The translations under genes and the position numbers were made by a program. Shown here piece by piece: positions 1-10,572 of a stretch of 64,000 nt of DNA. Below the pieces are notes generated by a model that was not told the DNA's origin, made no database searches, and was given only the letters and a program-made list of their open reading frames with translations. Origin of the DNA: Siphlonurus alternatus (Eukaryota; Arthropoda; Insecta; Ephemeroptera; Siphlonuridae); the NCBI GenBank assembly GCA_949825025.1, contig OX463786.1, positions 10,282,387-10,346,386 of the forward strand. Reading direction: 5' to 3'. Numbering within the stretch: the first letter of the stretch is position 1; the number at the start of each line of letters is the position of its first letter.

Positions 1-239
1 TTCATTGGCCGAGCCGAGCCGAAAGACACCCGAGAGTTTCCGACGAAAACGAAGTTGGATATGAACCCTATAGTATAGTGTCCTGTCTGCCAGAGTTGCA
101 GAAAACAATTGAGGCTTCAAGTGAGTGCGCTTGCGATGCGCAACTGTTGTCGTTAAGGTCTATCTTGCACTTGAAAATGAAGCAAAGTGTTTTTTTTTAA
201 CTTTTCTCGGTTATAAATCAAGTAAAAAATCTAAATATT

Positions 240-412
240 GAATTATCTACTTTATTTTTCAGTTTGGACCAAAGTCCGTAAAGGAATTTTCCCTAAAAAA
301 ATCTTATTCTTACAGTTAGTGAAAAAACGAATTCACTTTTTTTTTTTTTTTTTTTTACATAGGTTTAGATAGGATGGTGAGGACACCGAAAAATCAGCTG
401 ACTTGAAGCCTA
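240..412 (-). repeat. Diverged copy of fold-back family E
   Basis: Read on the minus strand, the end near 412 has the family E terminus (TTCAAGTCAGCTGATTTT, then a GGTGT...CACC block and TCCTAT). Fuller copies start near 3213, 33356 and 35104. The body toward 240 is too diverged to align by eye, so the left boundary is approximate. Confidence 0.45.
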
Positions 413-1014
413 TATATAAGATACAGCAGATTTGCAGCTTTGTTGGGAAGTCACCAAGAGCGTGGCAGTGCATGTCTACAAACAGAGCAGGGGTACTTTT
501 AGATGTGCATCTCTGGATTAAGCGATACCACGCAGTCTATGGAGGCGCGCGCAGTCATAAAAAATGCTATATAAAATATAGACTGAGTGCTCTGCACACA
601 CCTCCCAAAATTGCAAATCTGCAGCTCCAAGCAAGTGAAGGAGAAAAGTTCATATTTTCCAGATGTGTACGTGCGTCTTTAGACAAGTGTACTGAATTTT
701 ATAAGTATGACATCTTCACAATATTGCCATATTTGGAAAAATAAAAATAGAGATGATAAAAGTGACAGTGATGTCATTTTTATAATAATAAAAATAACGT
801 TGCCAACTCACGTCTACAAAAACTTAATCAGCTGGATCCTGTTGGTTGTTATTAGTTTATATTCAAACATCACGACTCTTCTGGTATGCAGTTTAAAGTT
901 AATTAAGATTTTGTGGTTCTCTTCCTTATTCTTATGGTAATCAATCCCAGAAAATGAAGGAACAGTGGAAACTTCAGACAGAATGGTCAATAATTTGGAA
1001 GATGTTGTTTAACA

Positions 1015-1210
1015 ATATTATATTATATTATATTATATTATATTATATTATATTATATTATATTATATTATATTATATTATATTATATTATATTATATTA
1101 TATTATATTATATTATATTATATTATATTATATTATATTATATTATATTATATTATATTATATTATATTATATTATATTATATTATATTATATTATATTA
1201 TATTATATTA
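1015..1210. repeat. (TATTA)n microsatellite
   Basis: About 195 bp of nearly uninterrupted 5-bp TATTA units. The open frame across it encodes a periodic Ile-Leu-Tyr peptide and is an artefact of the repeat. Confidence 0.97.
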
Positions 1211-2926
1211 CAATATTTACAATTTTGAGACATTCGATTTTATATTATAAAGCAAATTTCTATTCTATTCTACAGTATATTTGCAACTCATATAAAAAGT
1301 TAATCGGAACATAAAGCTAGCAGCTATTGACCATGTTTGTTCATGCATATACTATTTAATAATAAATTCATAATTTTGTAAAATTATTAAATTTACGGCA
1401 GATTTTTTATTTTTCTTTACTCTGTGAGGTATTAAATTTTCAGAAAATTGATAACTAATTTTTGTATATCTATATAGTAATATCAGTGAAATGGTCTTAC
1501 TTTTTGTTCATGTCAAATTAATTAGGCACGAAATTTTAACATCATGATAAACTCCCTCATTGGTTATATATGTGGTATAATAAGGGAATTGCATGTTTCT
1601 AAAATAGTTGATTAGAGCCTTATCCAAAAAAATGGAAAAATCTCATAATAAATTTAAGCTTAATTAAGAACAATCATTTTCTAAATATTAATTGTTTAAT
1701 AAGATTAATTACTTAAGCGGCTTTTGAAAGCCTAATGTTTTTTAAATTTAAATTAAATTACATTACTGTTAATTTAATTTTAAATGTATCTTTATAATAA
1801 AATAAATTACCAACTAAACAAATATTAATAAAAAATTAATTTAAAAGAAAATAAAAATTTAAATTAAAATTTAAAAAAATTAAAAAAAATAATAGTTATT
1901 TTAGAATTAGCCTTTTTATTTACCAACACGTATAGCTATTTCCTGACAATCTGATACAACTAACACACATTTGCACGCCCTCCGCAGTGAGTCAGGAAAT
2001 GCCATTGACATTGCGTGAGAGACATCATTTTTGTGTGTCTACTCAAATTTATTTATCAGATATTTCTTTGAATTTACGAAATTATGTAGAAAAAAAATGA
2101 GGCACTGTAGTATTTACTTAATTTTTAATCATTTTCCCAAAAATATGTCTACCTGATAATTTCTAGGTATTTGTTTATTAAAAGTTTACGAAGAACTTAT
2201 TTTTTTAGGGAAAAGTTGATTATACGTCACCTTCAAAGTTATTTTAATTTTGAAATTATTTCAAAATTAAAAAAATGTCATATTATATCGACATGATTTT
2301 TATATTCTCATAACTCCATCGGTAAATGTATAAAGAATAATCCTAACTTCCCGTCTCCAAAAAAAGTGTATATTTTGTATAGCTTTTTAGGTTATGATCA
2401 GATTATATATACCCCCCTTTCCAGGATTTTATTGCTACACCATATGTATGCGTCATTGTTATTACAATATCTATGCAAATTGGGGAAAATATGAATATAT
2501 TTGCATAGTAATGTACGTGATTTAAAAAAAAAAAATTATCTTTATAAAGCATAATAATATAAGATTTTCTCAACCGTTTTTGACTGCAAAATGCTCTACA
2601 TTATATCTATCATGTGCCGAAAATAATTAAATAAATCCAATTAATATAGATATCCAGTTTGTTAAATTATAATTTCACTAATTACGATAATTATGAAGTT
2701 TAATATCAGAACTAATTTAATCTAAATATTATACAATATTTATTATTTATAGTTATAGAGCTCAGCATGCAGCATATATTATATGGCTTATTTACGCTAT
2801 AATAATCTCCCTATTGTTATAGTTGATGAGGTTATTAACCATTAATAATTAATAATCCAGCTTATTTCACTAAAATATGATAATACGGAATTTAACATCA
2901 CTAGCATGCAGGAAGGAATATTCCGC

Positions 2927-2927
<1 letters not shown>

Positions 2928-2967
<40 letters not shown>
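2928..2967. repeat. (GA)n microsatellite
   Basis: A simple dinucleotide run of about 40 bp. Confidence 0.95.
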
Positions 2968-2969
<2 letters not shown>

Positions 2970-3096
2970 AGGGAAACATCAAAGACACCAATCTTAACCT
3001 TTTAAATAATTAAAACGACAAAATTTGTCGAGGTTCTTCATATGCATATTAATAAGGTTATTAAGAAGAATGTCCTACGCCAATTTTCATTAAGGT

Positions 3097-3205
3097 AAAT
3101 GCCAGAACCATGATTGCATGGCCGACCCCGTTGAGGTTTCGGAATGTTAGGGAGAGTATATTAGTAAATAATTAAGTAATTTGTAAGTAGAAGTACCCAA
3201 ATAAG
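3097..3205 (+). repeat. 3' fragment of the 5S-derived SINE
   Basis: This matches the 3' half of the SINE at 63645-64000. It shares the 'aaatgcc' block, a 'ggccg..cccgtt' block, 'gtttcgga', 'gttaggg' and the distal 'agtagaagtacccaa' end. The 5S-like head is absent, so this is a 5'-truncated, diverged copy. Confidence 0.55.
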
Positions 3206-3212
3206 GCAATAG

Positions 3213-3477
3213 CGAGTCAGCTGATTTTGCAGTGTTCCCATCAAAAAATCCAAACCTATATATAAAAAAAAAACTTTACATTGATTTTTTGGCCTTTTAA
3301 TAAAAATTTTAGAGGAAAGTAAATTCATTCATTTTAAGAAAAACCCTACATAATATGGAGGGTACGAGATAGGAGATGGTTTCAAACTAATATCTTTAAT
3401 AGTTACTGAAAAAAAAAATAAATTTTTTAACATGGTGGCTTATGGACAAAATTTTCCTGCCGGGGAACACTTGAAGC
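3213..3477 (+). repeat. Fold-back family E copy
   Basis: It starts with GTCAGCTGATTTTGCAGTGTTCCCA and ends with CGGGGAACACTTGAAG, whose ends are partly complementary to the start. The interior block 'ggagatggtttcaaa...aacatggtggcttatgga' recurs in the copies at 33356 and 35104. No open frame is present, so it looks like a non-autonomous element. Confidence 0.65.
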
Positions 3478-3481
3478 ATGG

Positions 3482-3482
3482 C

Positions 3483-3565
<83 letters not shown>
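3482..3565. repeat. (CAA)n microsatellite
   Basis: About 84 bp of perfect trinucleotide repeat, lying just inside or beyond the right end of the family E copy. Confidence 0.96.
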
Positions 3566-3716
3566 AATGTAAGCAGATTTCTTAAATATTCAAGTATCTG
3601 CAAGTGAAGTTAAAATCTTCTTATATGTAAAAAGGAAAAGTGGCTAAAAAAGGTTAGCTACCTAGATCCGCAATGATACACTCCGATGACTCAGCACGAG
3701 CTATGTCTGCCCACCT

Positions 3717-3722
3717 GTGATC
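3717..3722. repeat. Polinton target site duplication, left copy (GTGATC)
   Basis: GTGATC directly precedes the first base of the left inverted repeat. The identical hexamer directly follows the right inverted repeat at 19174. A 6-bp duplication is the known hallmark of Polinton integration, and the perfect match argues for a fairly recent insertion. Confidence 0.95.
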
Positions 3723-4002
3723 AGTAGATTAGGGTAGCCATTCCTGCCTTTGGGGATCAAGGGATCACGTGACGTCACATCCTGTGACGTCACAGGATGT
3801 GACGACATGAGCTGTCACTCTATCATCAATACATTGATTGGGGGGGGGGGGGGGGGGCATGATCGATTGAATGGCTATTGGAACCAATATATCTATCGAC
3901 CGATAACCAGTAAATTCATTATTGATTTATTGATAAATTAATTTTATTATTATTTTTTTATCATCCGATCGATATTGAAATTATTGATTGATATAAAATT
4001 TC
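3723..4002 (+). repeat. Polinton left terminal inverted repeat
   Basis: It is nearly identical to the reverse complement of 18895-19173. It contains a TGACGTCA-rich block with a 22-bp perfect palindrome (3778-3799), an 18-base G tract (3840-3857) and an AT-rich inner part with several ATCGAT-type motifs. The two copies differ by a handful of substitutions and by the length of the G tract. Confidence 0.95.
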
Positions 4003-4329
4003 TATATATATATATATATATATAAATATATATATACAATAAATCTATATATACTGTATATTATATCTTACACACTCTTTTTTCAATAAAATTATCAAAA
4101 ATAAAATTATTGATTATTGATAAATAAATAGAATTAACTTTTCAGTGACGTCAAAATAAATAAAAGAACGTTATTGGATTCCATTTCTTTGACGGTTAGT
4201 AGCAGGGAAATGCACTTGAACTTCTTGGAAACTATAAACGTGACACATGATCATGTAGAGATTGTCCAAGCACTGTCTGGATAAGCCGCTTTGATGTGAT
4301 AGCAACACCGTATCCCCCTTCCTCCCTCC

Positions 4330-4401
<72 letters not shown>

Positions 4402-4520
4402 TTTCATGCATGTGTTGGTTGGAATATGCACCTTCAAGGCTAGCGAATATATATTATAAACTGCTTTGTTGACGTTTTATATATATTCAATATATTCACC
4501 AACACAAAGTGCTGCGAATG
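4003..4520. other. Polinton left subterminal non-coding DNA
   Basis: AT-rich DNA between the left inverted repeat and the TATA box at 4521. It contains a short (TA)n run, a TGACGTCA motif near 4146 and a (TC)n run at 4335-4397. The minus-strand open frame through that run is a repeat artefact. Confidence 0.7.
4335..4397. repeat. (TC)n microsatellite inside the Polinton
   Basis: About 62 bp of perfect dinucleotide repeat in the non-coding left arm, similar to the (TC)n runs common in the surrounding host DNA. Confidence 0.95.
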
Positions 4521-4528
4521 TATAAAAG
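4521..4528 (+). promoter_or_regulatory. TATA box of the left, inward-facing promoter
   Basis: TATAAAAG is a full consensus match. It lies 52 bp before an ATG and about 90 bp before a splice-donor-like GTATGT. The position mirrors the TATA box and short first exon at the right end (18719-18726 and 18607-18618). That mirroring is my reason for treating it as a real promoter. Confidence 0.6.
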
Positions 4529-4550
4529 GCTGTGAGCTGTGAGGCAAAGT

Positions 4551-4611
4551 TACTACTTTCAACGAGACCTCAATGACGACGCATCATAAAGAAGCTCTCT
4601 CTGCAGTGCCG
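4551..4611 (+). other. Candidate leader exon ending in a 5' splice site
   Basis: Downstream of the TATA box, an ATG at 4573 opens 13 codons (MTTHHKEALSAVP). These end exactly at CCG|GTATGT, with the intron starting at 4612. A good acceptor (tatgctttcag) ends at 6027, 206 nt before the polymerase ATG. Joined to it, the frame stops after five more codons, so the exon would act as a leader with a short upstream ORF. The transcription start is placed about 30 bp after the TATA box and is not seen directly. Confidence 0.4.
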
Positions 4612-4892
4612 GTATGTATATTATACCACGTGTGGATTAAAACTTTAATATTGTAAACATATGAGAACTCACTTCATATTATACAGCATAAAAATATATT
4701 AGCAAGAAGCGGTTAGGAGAAATGTCATGCTTACTATGCAAGCCGACGTGTGAGTTGTTGTTTAAGCCTGTAGTGTTTATGTACCATAGAGCTAGCATAT
4801 TAAAGATATAGTACGAGGCGTGATATTGTGAAGAGTAAAATATTAAAGAGAGGTAACAAGGAAAACTCAGCAACAAGAACGCCGACATGCAA

Positions 4893-4936
<44 letters not shown>

Positions 4937-6233
4937 CCTGCAATGTTTATACACAATATCGTATAAAGACGTCTGAGAATTTTCTTGCCTTAAATACTGA
5001 CATTTGTTGGGTATAAAGAAAATTTAAATTAATATTTTACTGTTTATATTTTTAATATTTATAATCATTGCTGCTTACTAATAAAGAGAAATTTGATGAA
5101 AGGGAGTGGAAGTTTAGCTCACAGCAACATCCTCGCTGAAAACTAGATTTTGCATTGTGTATCCTTGAAAAGTTGATATATTATAAGGTATAAAAAATAT
5201 GAAAAGTTGTAGAAAGCTGCAAGCATATGAGAACACACTTCAAACTATACAGCATCATTATATGGCAAGTTTTATAATGTTTTGAGGAGGTATATTATTT
5301 AATAAAATGCATGAAGACGTTTGTGTTTCCTTGCAAGGAGTTTAAGTTGCGTCTGTAAATAATAGTCAACTTTTCATGCATTAGTAAATAAAAAGAAGAA
5401 AACTTTGCAGTTTATTAAAATCTTTTGCATTATAAATCTTACTTATAATACTGAGGAATAAAAAATATTATAGTGAATTTTACGTGTAATTTTTTTGTAG
5501 TAGTTTTAATCATTTTAGCATTTGCAAACAACTTTTCATGCATTAGTAAATGAAAGAAAGAAAACTTTGCAGTGTATGAGAATTTTCTTTTGCTATAACT
5601 TCTTACTTATAATACTGGGGTATAAAAAAATGTTAAAGTAAACTTTTAATGTTTATTTATTATTTTTTTTTTATTTTAGTAGGTTAATTCATTTTAGCAT
5701 TTGCAAGCAACTTTTCATGCATTAGTAAATGTAAAGAAGAAAAATTAGCCGTGTATATGATTTGTTTTCTTTATAACTATTTAAGATACTTGTAGCTAGG
5801 AAAAAAAAAATGGGAGGGGAAGGGGGAGGGGTAGGGAATAGCATTAACGTGTGTCTATAAAGTCTGTAAAGTATAAAAAAATAATAAAAAATTAATATTT
5901 GAATTTTCGAAGCTCCTGTAAATAGGCAACTTTTCATACATGAAAAAAAAAATGAAAATCTATAAAATTATACTTGATATGTTGCCAACGTTTATCTAAT
6001 TTAATAAACATTTCTGTATGCTTTCAGAGACTGTCTTCATGCTGAACTATCCATAAAAAAACACACTGCATCAGCCCGAGATGACTGCAGACCAAATTTT
6101 TTTTTAAGACGTTATACACCATCATGGAAATAAAAGTATTATACACGTAACTCAATTGTATAAAATATAACAATACTAAATGATTTTTACATTTTAATAT
6201 TAAAAGTAAATTGTGTATAAAAGTAACGGCAAA
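4612..6233 (+). other. Polymerase upstream region, possible intron
   Basis: No gene is supported here. The stretch contains a 36-base T run (4898-4933), two diverged copies of an 'atatgagaac.cacttca..ctatacagcat' block (4659 and 5224), and a tandem family described separately. The candidate intron 4612-6027 covers most of it. A weaker TATAAAAT near 6160 could serve the polymerase directly. Confidence 0.5.
5369..5960 (+). repeat. Diverged tandem repeats upstream of PolB
   Basis: The block 'aacttttcatgcattagtaaat', followed by an AAGAAAA-rich stretch, occurs near 5369, 5530 and 5710, with a weaker copy near 5928. The spacing is about 161, 180 and 218 bp. Intervals share 'actta.aatactg.ggtataaaaa' and 'ttttagcatttgcaa' sub-blocks, so units have duplicated and drifted. 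Confidence 0.7.
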
Positions 6234-9200
6234 ATGTCTCTTAGTAAACGCAGTGATAAATTAAATTGTAACAAATGTAATTTTGAGTTGGTTGATATAC
6301 ACTCTTTAAAATTGCATGAACTTCTGGTACATAACATAAGTACATTCAAATGTCCAGATTGCGAAGCATACTTCAGCCAGAAAACAAACTTAAGTAGACA
6401 CATGAAAAACACATGTAAAAAAAATATAAATAACCGACCTGTACATAATATAAATACAGTAGATGTAGCGAAAAGACAAAAAACAAATGACAGTGCTAAT
6501 TTCAATGCATCTGATCTTATCTGTGAAAACAGAGAGGATGAGGCTTCAAAAATATTAAAAAAATATCCTTGCCCGCAATGTAGTAAAAGCTTTACTAGAT
6601 CAGATGGATTGAAGAGGCATTGCAAAACTTGCGGAAGAGAAAAAACTCAACGCAAAGTTACGTACACAACAGACACAAACATTGAAAATGCTGTAGCTTC
6701 TACATCAGCAGGGTCCGTTACTCACAGGGGAAATGATTACATCAATGATGATATTTTACAAAATAAGGAAGTAATATTACTTGAAACTGCATTTAAAAAC
6801 CGCTTACATACATACCATATAGCAAATAACACTGAACAACATGACCCTATTAAATACTTGGAAGCTAAAAAACAATTATTAATGGAGCTTATTCAAAAAG
6901 AAGTAAAAAATAATACCTCTGTTAAAGTTAATGTACATTTCGAGTGCAATCATACAAATCTCTTAGGTGAAACTCAAATTAAAAATTTCAAAACAATGAA
7001 CAGACCAATTTTCGAAGAAACAGATGTAGCAGCGCATTTAGACCGTACTTTTGATAAGTTAAAGAACGAAATGTCTGAATTTGCCAGTAAAGGTAGTGGG
7101 TGGACTGTAAATACAGTGATTGGAATACAACTTAGAGTTAACAAATATACTCCCCTGAAAGGTTTCAGTTTTATTCCATTACCAAAAGAAATAGCATTAC
7201 GCCATGCTGTCATTAACATTCAAAATGATGATAATGAATGTTTTCGGTATGCAATTCTTGCAAAACTTCTTCAAGCCGTTAATGATAGAAGCTACCCTGA
7301 ATGTTATGCTACTTTAAAACACAAAATAAACTTCTCCTGCATACCTTTCCCTGCATCAATAAGTGATATAAAAAAATTTGAAAAAGTCAATACCATGAGT
7401 ATAAATGTTTTTGGACTTGATGAAAATAACAAGGTTTATCCAATAAAAGTTGTCGATGATGAATTAGAAAATCATAGAGATTTATTATTTTTAAGAAACA
7501 AGGAAGGTAAAACTCATTACTGCTACATCAGTGACTTCGACAAATTGCTGAGTTCTCAGCTATCAAAAAATCACCACAAAAAGTACATATGTAAGAGGTG
7601 TTTTTCATATTTCATATCAAACGGTGAAGCACGCCTGGCAGAGCACAAAAAATTATGCACTGCACACAAGGTAGCCAAAGTTAGAATGCCAAATGACGAG
7701 AACAAAATAATAAAATTTAAAAATTTTGAACGAGGCAATAGATTACCAATAAGTGTATATGCTGACTTTGAAAGTATTCTGAAAAAAGTACAAACTTGCA
7801 AAAATAATCCTAATATTTCCTCCTCAACCAAAATTCAAGTGCATGATCCTCTTAGCTATGGAGTTTATGTAAAAAGTTGCAACCTTCTTGATGATGAATT
7901 GAAACTACTTCCAAATGAGCCTTTTATATACAGAAAAAAGGAGGAAACAGATGAAGACGTTGCAGTTCACTTCATGAACTATATCAAAGACCTTGCTTTC
8001 AAAGTCAGAAAAATATATGCAAAATATGATCCAATGATCCCGCTAACAAAAGAAGAGCAGGAACGTTATGATCAAGCAAGCACTTGTTATTTATGCATGA
8101 AAGAATACACAAAAAACAACATCAAAGTCCGAGATCATTGCCACCATACAGGGGCGTGGCGCGGAGCGGCTCACCAATCTTGCAATTTAAATACAAGAAA
8201 GCCAAGAATTTTGCCAATTTTCTTTCACAACCTTAGCATGTATGACTCCCACTTCATTATTAAAGCATTGAACTGTGTTGAAGGTGATGTACAAGTAATA
8301 CCAAGCACTGAAGAGAAGTATATTACATTTACAAAGAGAATTGCAAACATTGAATGTAAATTTATTGATTCTTACCGCTTCATGCCAAGTAGTCTTGCTA
8401 GGTTAGCTGATATATTGCCACGTGAAAAATTTTTTGAAACAGCAAAGCACTTCCCACAACATTTACTTAACCTTGTAATTCGTAAAGGCGTATATCCATA
8501 TGACTATACAGACTCATTAGAGAAATTAAAAGAAACCTCACTGCCATCTAAGGAGCATTTTTATAGTCTACTTACAGAAACAAACATTAGTGATTCAGAG
8601 TACAACCATGCAGGAAAAGTATGGAACGCTTTTGCTATGAAAACATTAGGAGAATACAGCGATACATACTTAAAAGTGGATATACTTTTACTTGCTGATA
8701 TTTTTGAAAATTTTAGAGATATTTGTTTAAAACACTACGAACTTGACCCTTGCTACTACTTTACAGCACCAGGCTTATCCTGGGATGCAGTTTTAAAGCA
8801 TACAAAAGTAGAACTAGAACTTTTAGTAGACTATGAAATGCTCCTTATGATAGAAAATGGAATTCGTGGTGGATTAACTCAATGTATCAAACGTCATGCA
8901 AAAGCTAACAACCCGTATCTAAAAGACTACAACCCCTACCTGCCTACCACCTACCTGATTCACTATGATAGCAACAATTTATACGGCCAAGCCATGAGTG
9001 CCACTCTGCCATTGGGGGGCTTTAAGTGGGTTGAAAACTTTGCTGAGATTGGTTCTATAGAGGACCTGGATGATGAGGGAGAAGATGGCTACATTTTCAA
9101 TGTAGATGTAACGTATCCACAATACTTGCATGATGAACATGCTGACTTGCCATTTTTACCAATTTCTCAACGTCCTCCTGGTTCTAAATACACAAAACTT

Positions 9201-10193
9201 ATGACCACTTTAACAAACAAACAAAACTACGTAGTTCATTATAGACTGTTGAAACAAGCACTGAAATATGGTCTTAAAATACAGAAAATTAATAGCGTTT
9301 TGACATTCAAGCAGTCAAAATGGCTTGCTTCATACATTCAGCTTAATACAGAATTACGTGCAAAAGCCACGAATGACTTTGAAACAGATTTCTTTAAACT
9401 TATGAACAATTCAGTCTACGGCAAGACCATGGAACAAGTACGAAACCGCATGAATTTAAAGCTCGTGGTATCAGAGGAACGTTTGAAGTACTATATCAAC
9501 AAACCAAACTTCTTAGATAGGACAATATTTTCAGAAAATGTTGTAGCTGTTCATCTGGCAAAAGAAGAAATTTTCTTTAATAAGCCAATATTTGTTGGGC
9601 AAGCCATTCTAGATCTATCTAAGCTTTTTATGTATGACTTCCATTATTCTATAATGAAACCAATATACAATGACCGTATATACATATGTTACATGGACAC
9701 TGACTGTTATTTAGTTTTAATTGAGTGTAACGACTTTTATGAAGACCTGAAATCCAAGCTTATGGAATATTTTGACACCTCAAATTATCCTGATACACAC
9801 CCATGCTACTCAGCAAAATACAAAAGACGGCTTGGAAAATTTAAGGATGAAACCAAGTCAATCCCAATAGCTGAGTTTGTAGGATTGCGTTCAAAAATGT
9901 ATGCAATTAAAGTAAACAATTTTGAAATTAAAAAGTTAAAGGGTGTCAAAACTTATGCTGTCCAGAGTAAAATCAGTTTTGATGACTATTTCAAATGTCT
10001 ACAAACACAAACTGAAACACTTGTGTCATTTAGACATATGCGTTCCTTCAAACATGATATATTTACTCTTGAAAGCACCAAAAAGGCTTTATCTCCATTT
10101 GACGATAAACGCATTATACTAGAAGATGGTGTCAACACCTTACCATATGGACATTACAAAAATGTGAATAATGAAATTGACTTGAATAATTAA
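6234..10193 (+). CDS. polB: Polinton protein-primed DNA polymerase B (pPolB)
   Basis: This is the replicative polymerase of the element, about 1,319 residues. I start at the first ATG (6234); the open frame reaches a GTG at 6213 but an in-frame stop lies at 6207. The N-terminus has three C2H2-like fingers (about residues 12-35, 40-63 and 112-135). Exonuclease motif I is ADFES (near 511), motif II is FHNLSMYDSHF (near 663) and motif III is YLKVDILLLAD (near 811). Between I and II lies a zinc HNH/endonuclease VII-like insert (CYLC...DHCHHTG...HQSCN). Polymerase motifs are YDSNNLYGQAM (near 909), KLMNNSVYGKT (near 1055) and YMDTDCYL (near 1152). The last has Cys where Ser is usual after DTD. It faces the minus-strand integrase convergently. 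Confidence 0.95.
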   Translation: MSLSKRSDKLNCNKCNFELVDIHSLKLHELLVHNISTFKCPDCEAYFSQKTNLSRHMKNTCKKNINNRPVHNINTVDVAKRQKTNDSANFNASDLICENREDEASKILKKYPCPQCSKSFTRSDGLKRHCKTCGREKTQRKVTYTTDTNIENAVASTSAGSVTHRGNDYINDDILQNKEVILLETAFKNRLHTYHIANNTEQHDPIKYLEAKKQLLMELIQKEVKNNTSVKVNVHFECNHTNLLGETQIKNFKTMNRPIFEETDVAAHLDRTFDKLKNEMSEFASKGSGWTVNTVIGIQLRVNKYTPLKGFSFIPLPKEIALRHAVINIQNDDNECFRYAILAKLLQAVNDRSYPECYATLKHKINFSCIPFPASISDIKKFEKVNTMSINVFGLDENNKVYPIKVVDDELENHRDLLFLRNKEGKTHYCYISDFDKLLSSQLSKNHHKKYICKRCFSYFISNGEARLAEHKKLCTAHKVAKVRMPNDENKIIKFKNFERGNRLPISVYADFESILKKVQTCKNNPNISSSTKIQVHDPLSYGVYVKSCNLLDDELKLLPNEPFIYRKKEETDEDVAVHFMNYIKDLAFKVRKIYAKYDPMIPLTKEEQERYDQASTCYLCMKEYTKNNIKVRDHCHHTGAWRGAAHQSCNLNTRKPRILPIFFHNLSMYDSHFIIKALNCVEGDVQVIPSTEEKYITFTKRIANIECKFIDSYRFMPSSLARLADILPREKFFETAKHFPQHLLNLVIRKGVYPYDYTDSLEKLKETSLPSKEHFYSLLTETNISDSEYNHAGKVWNAFAMKTLGEYSDTYLKVDILLLADIFENFRDICLKHYELDPCYYFTAPGLSWDAVLKHTKVELELLVDYEMLLMIENGIRGGLTQCIKRHAKANNPYLKDYNPYLPTTYLIHYDSNNLYGQAMSATLPLGGFKWVENFAEIGSIEDLDDEGEDGYIFNVDVTYPQYLHDEHADLPFLPISQRPPGSKYTKLMTTLTNKQNYVVHYRLLKQALKYGLKIQKINSVLTFKQSKWLASYIQLNTELRAKATNDFETDFFKLMNNSVYGKTMEQVRNRMNLKLVVSEERLKYYINKPNFLDRTIFSENVVAVHLAKEEIFFNKPIFVGQAILDLSKLFMYDFHYSIMKPIYNDRIYICYMDTDCYLVLIECNDFYEDLKSKLMEYFDTSNYPDTHPCYSAKYKRRLGKFKDETKSIPIAEFVGLRSKMYAIKVNNFEIKKLKGVKTYAVQSKISFDDYFKCLQTQTETLVSFRHMRSFKHDIFTLESTKKALSPFDDKRIILEDGVNTLPYGHYKNVNNEIDLNN

Positions 10194-10246
10194 ATTGTAT
10201 ATAATTATGTTAAAATAGTTGAAGTGTATGTATGTAAAAATATTAA

Positions 10247-10252
10247 AATAAA
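10247..10252 (+). terminator. PolB polyadenylation signal
   Basis: AATAAA lies 54 nt after the polymerase stop and is followed at once by a GTGTGTTT-rich stretch, as in animal poly(A) sites. Confidence 0.6.
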
Positions 10253-10572
10253 CTGTGTGTTTATTAACATTTAATGTAGATGTCTGCTTATTTGTATTAT
10301 ATTACTCATGAATAAAAAAATAATAATATTTAAAATATATTTTATAATTTCTTGTCCCTTATCTTATGTTATAAATTAAAATAAATTATTTCATAAAGGT
10401 TTCAGAGAAAATGAGGATATCAAGTTTGGTTTTACAAATATTTTTTTTATTTTTGTTCGAATATATTGTTCAGTAATATTTATATACATTTTTTTTTTTT
10501 TCATTATCTGCATTTTAACATAATACTAGAGAGAAATACATAAATAAGAAATATAAAAAACATTACATTAGC

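Larger units (their letters stand above)
1..3716. other. Host left flank, no supported gene
   Basis: AT-rich DNA with stops in every frame. Open frames near 403-744 and 707-940 match no family I know and have no splice-site context. Identifiable content is one diverged fold-back fragment, three microsatellites, a SINE 3' fragment and one fuller fold-back copy, each listed separately. The rest (about 1250-2925) is A/T-rich sequence in which I see nothing definite. Confidence 0.6.

Noticed and set aside
954..1250. 98-codon open frame
   Set aside because: It is translation of the (TATTA)n microsatellite.
3482..3565. Regular spacing that might suggest a CRISPR-like array
   Set aside because: It is a trinucleotide microsatellite with no spacers. 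No CRISPR structure exists anywhere in this animal DNA.
6200..6625. Minus-strand open frame over the start of PolB
   Set aside because: It is a shadow of the polymerase frame, with hydrophobic low-complexity content and no motif. The same applies to minus-strand frames at 6974-7219 and 7571-7831.
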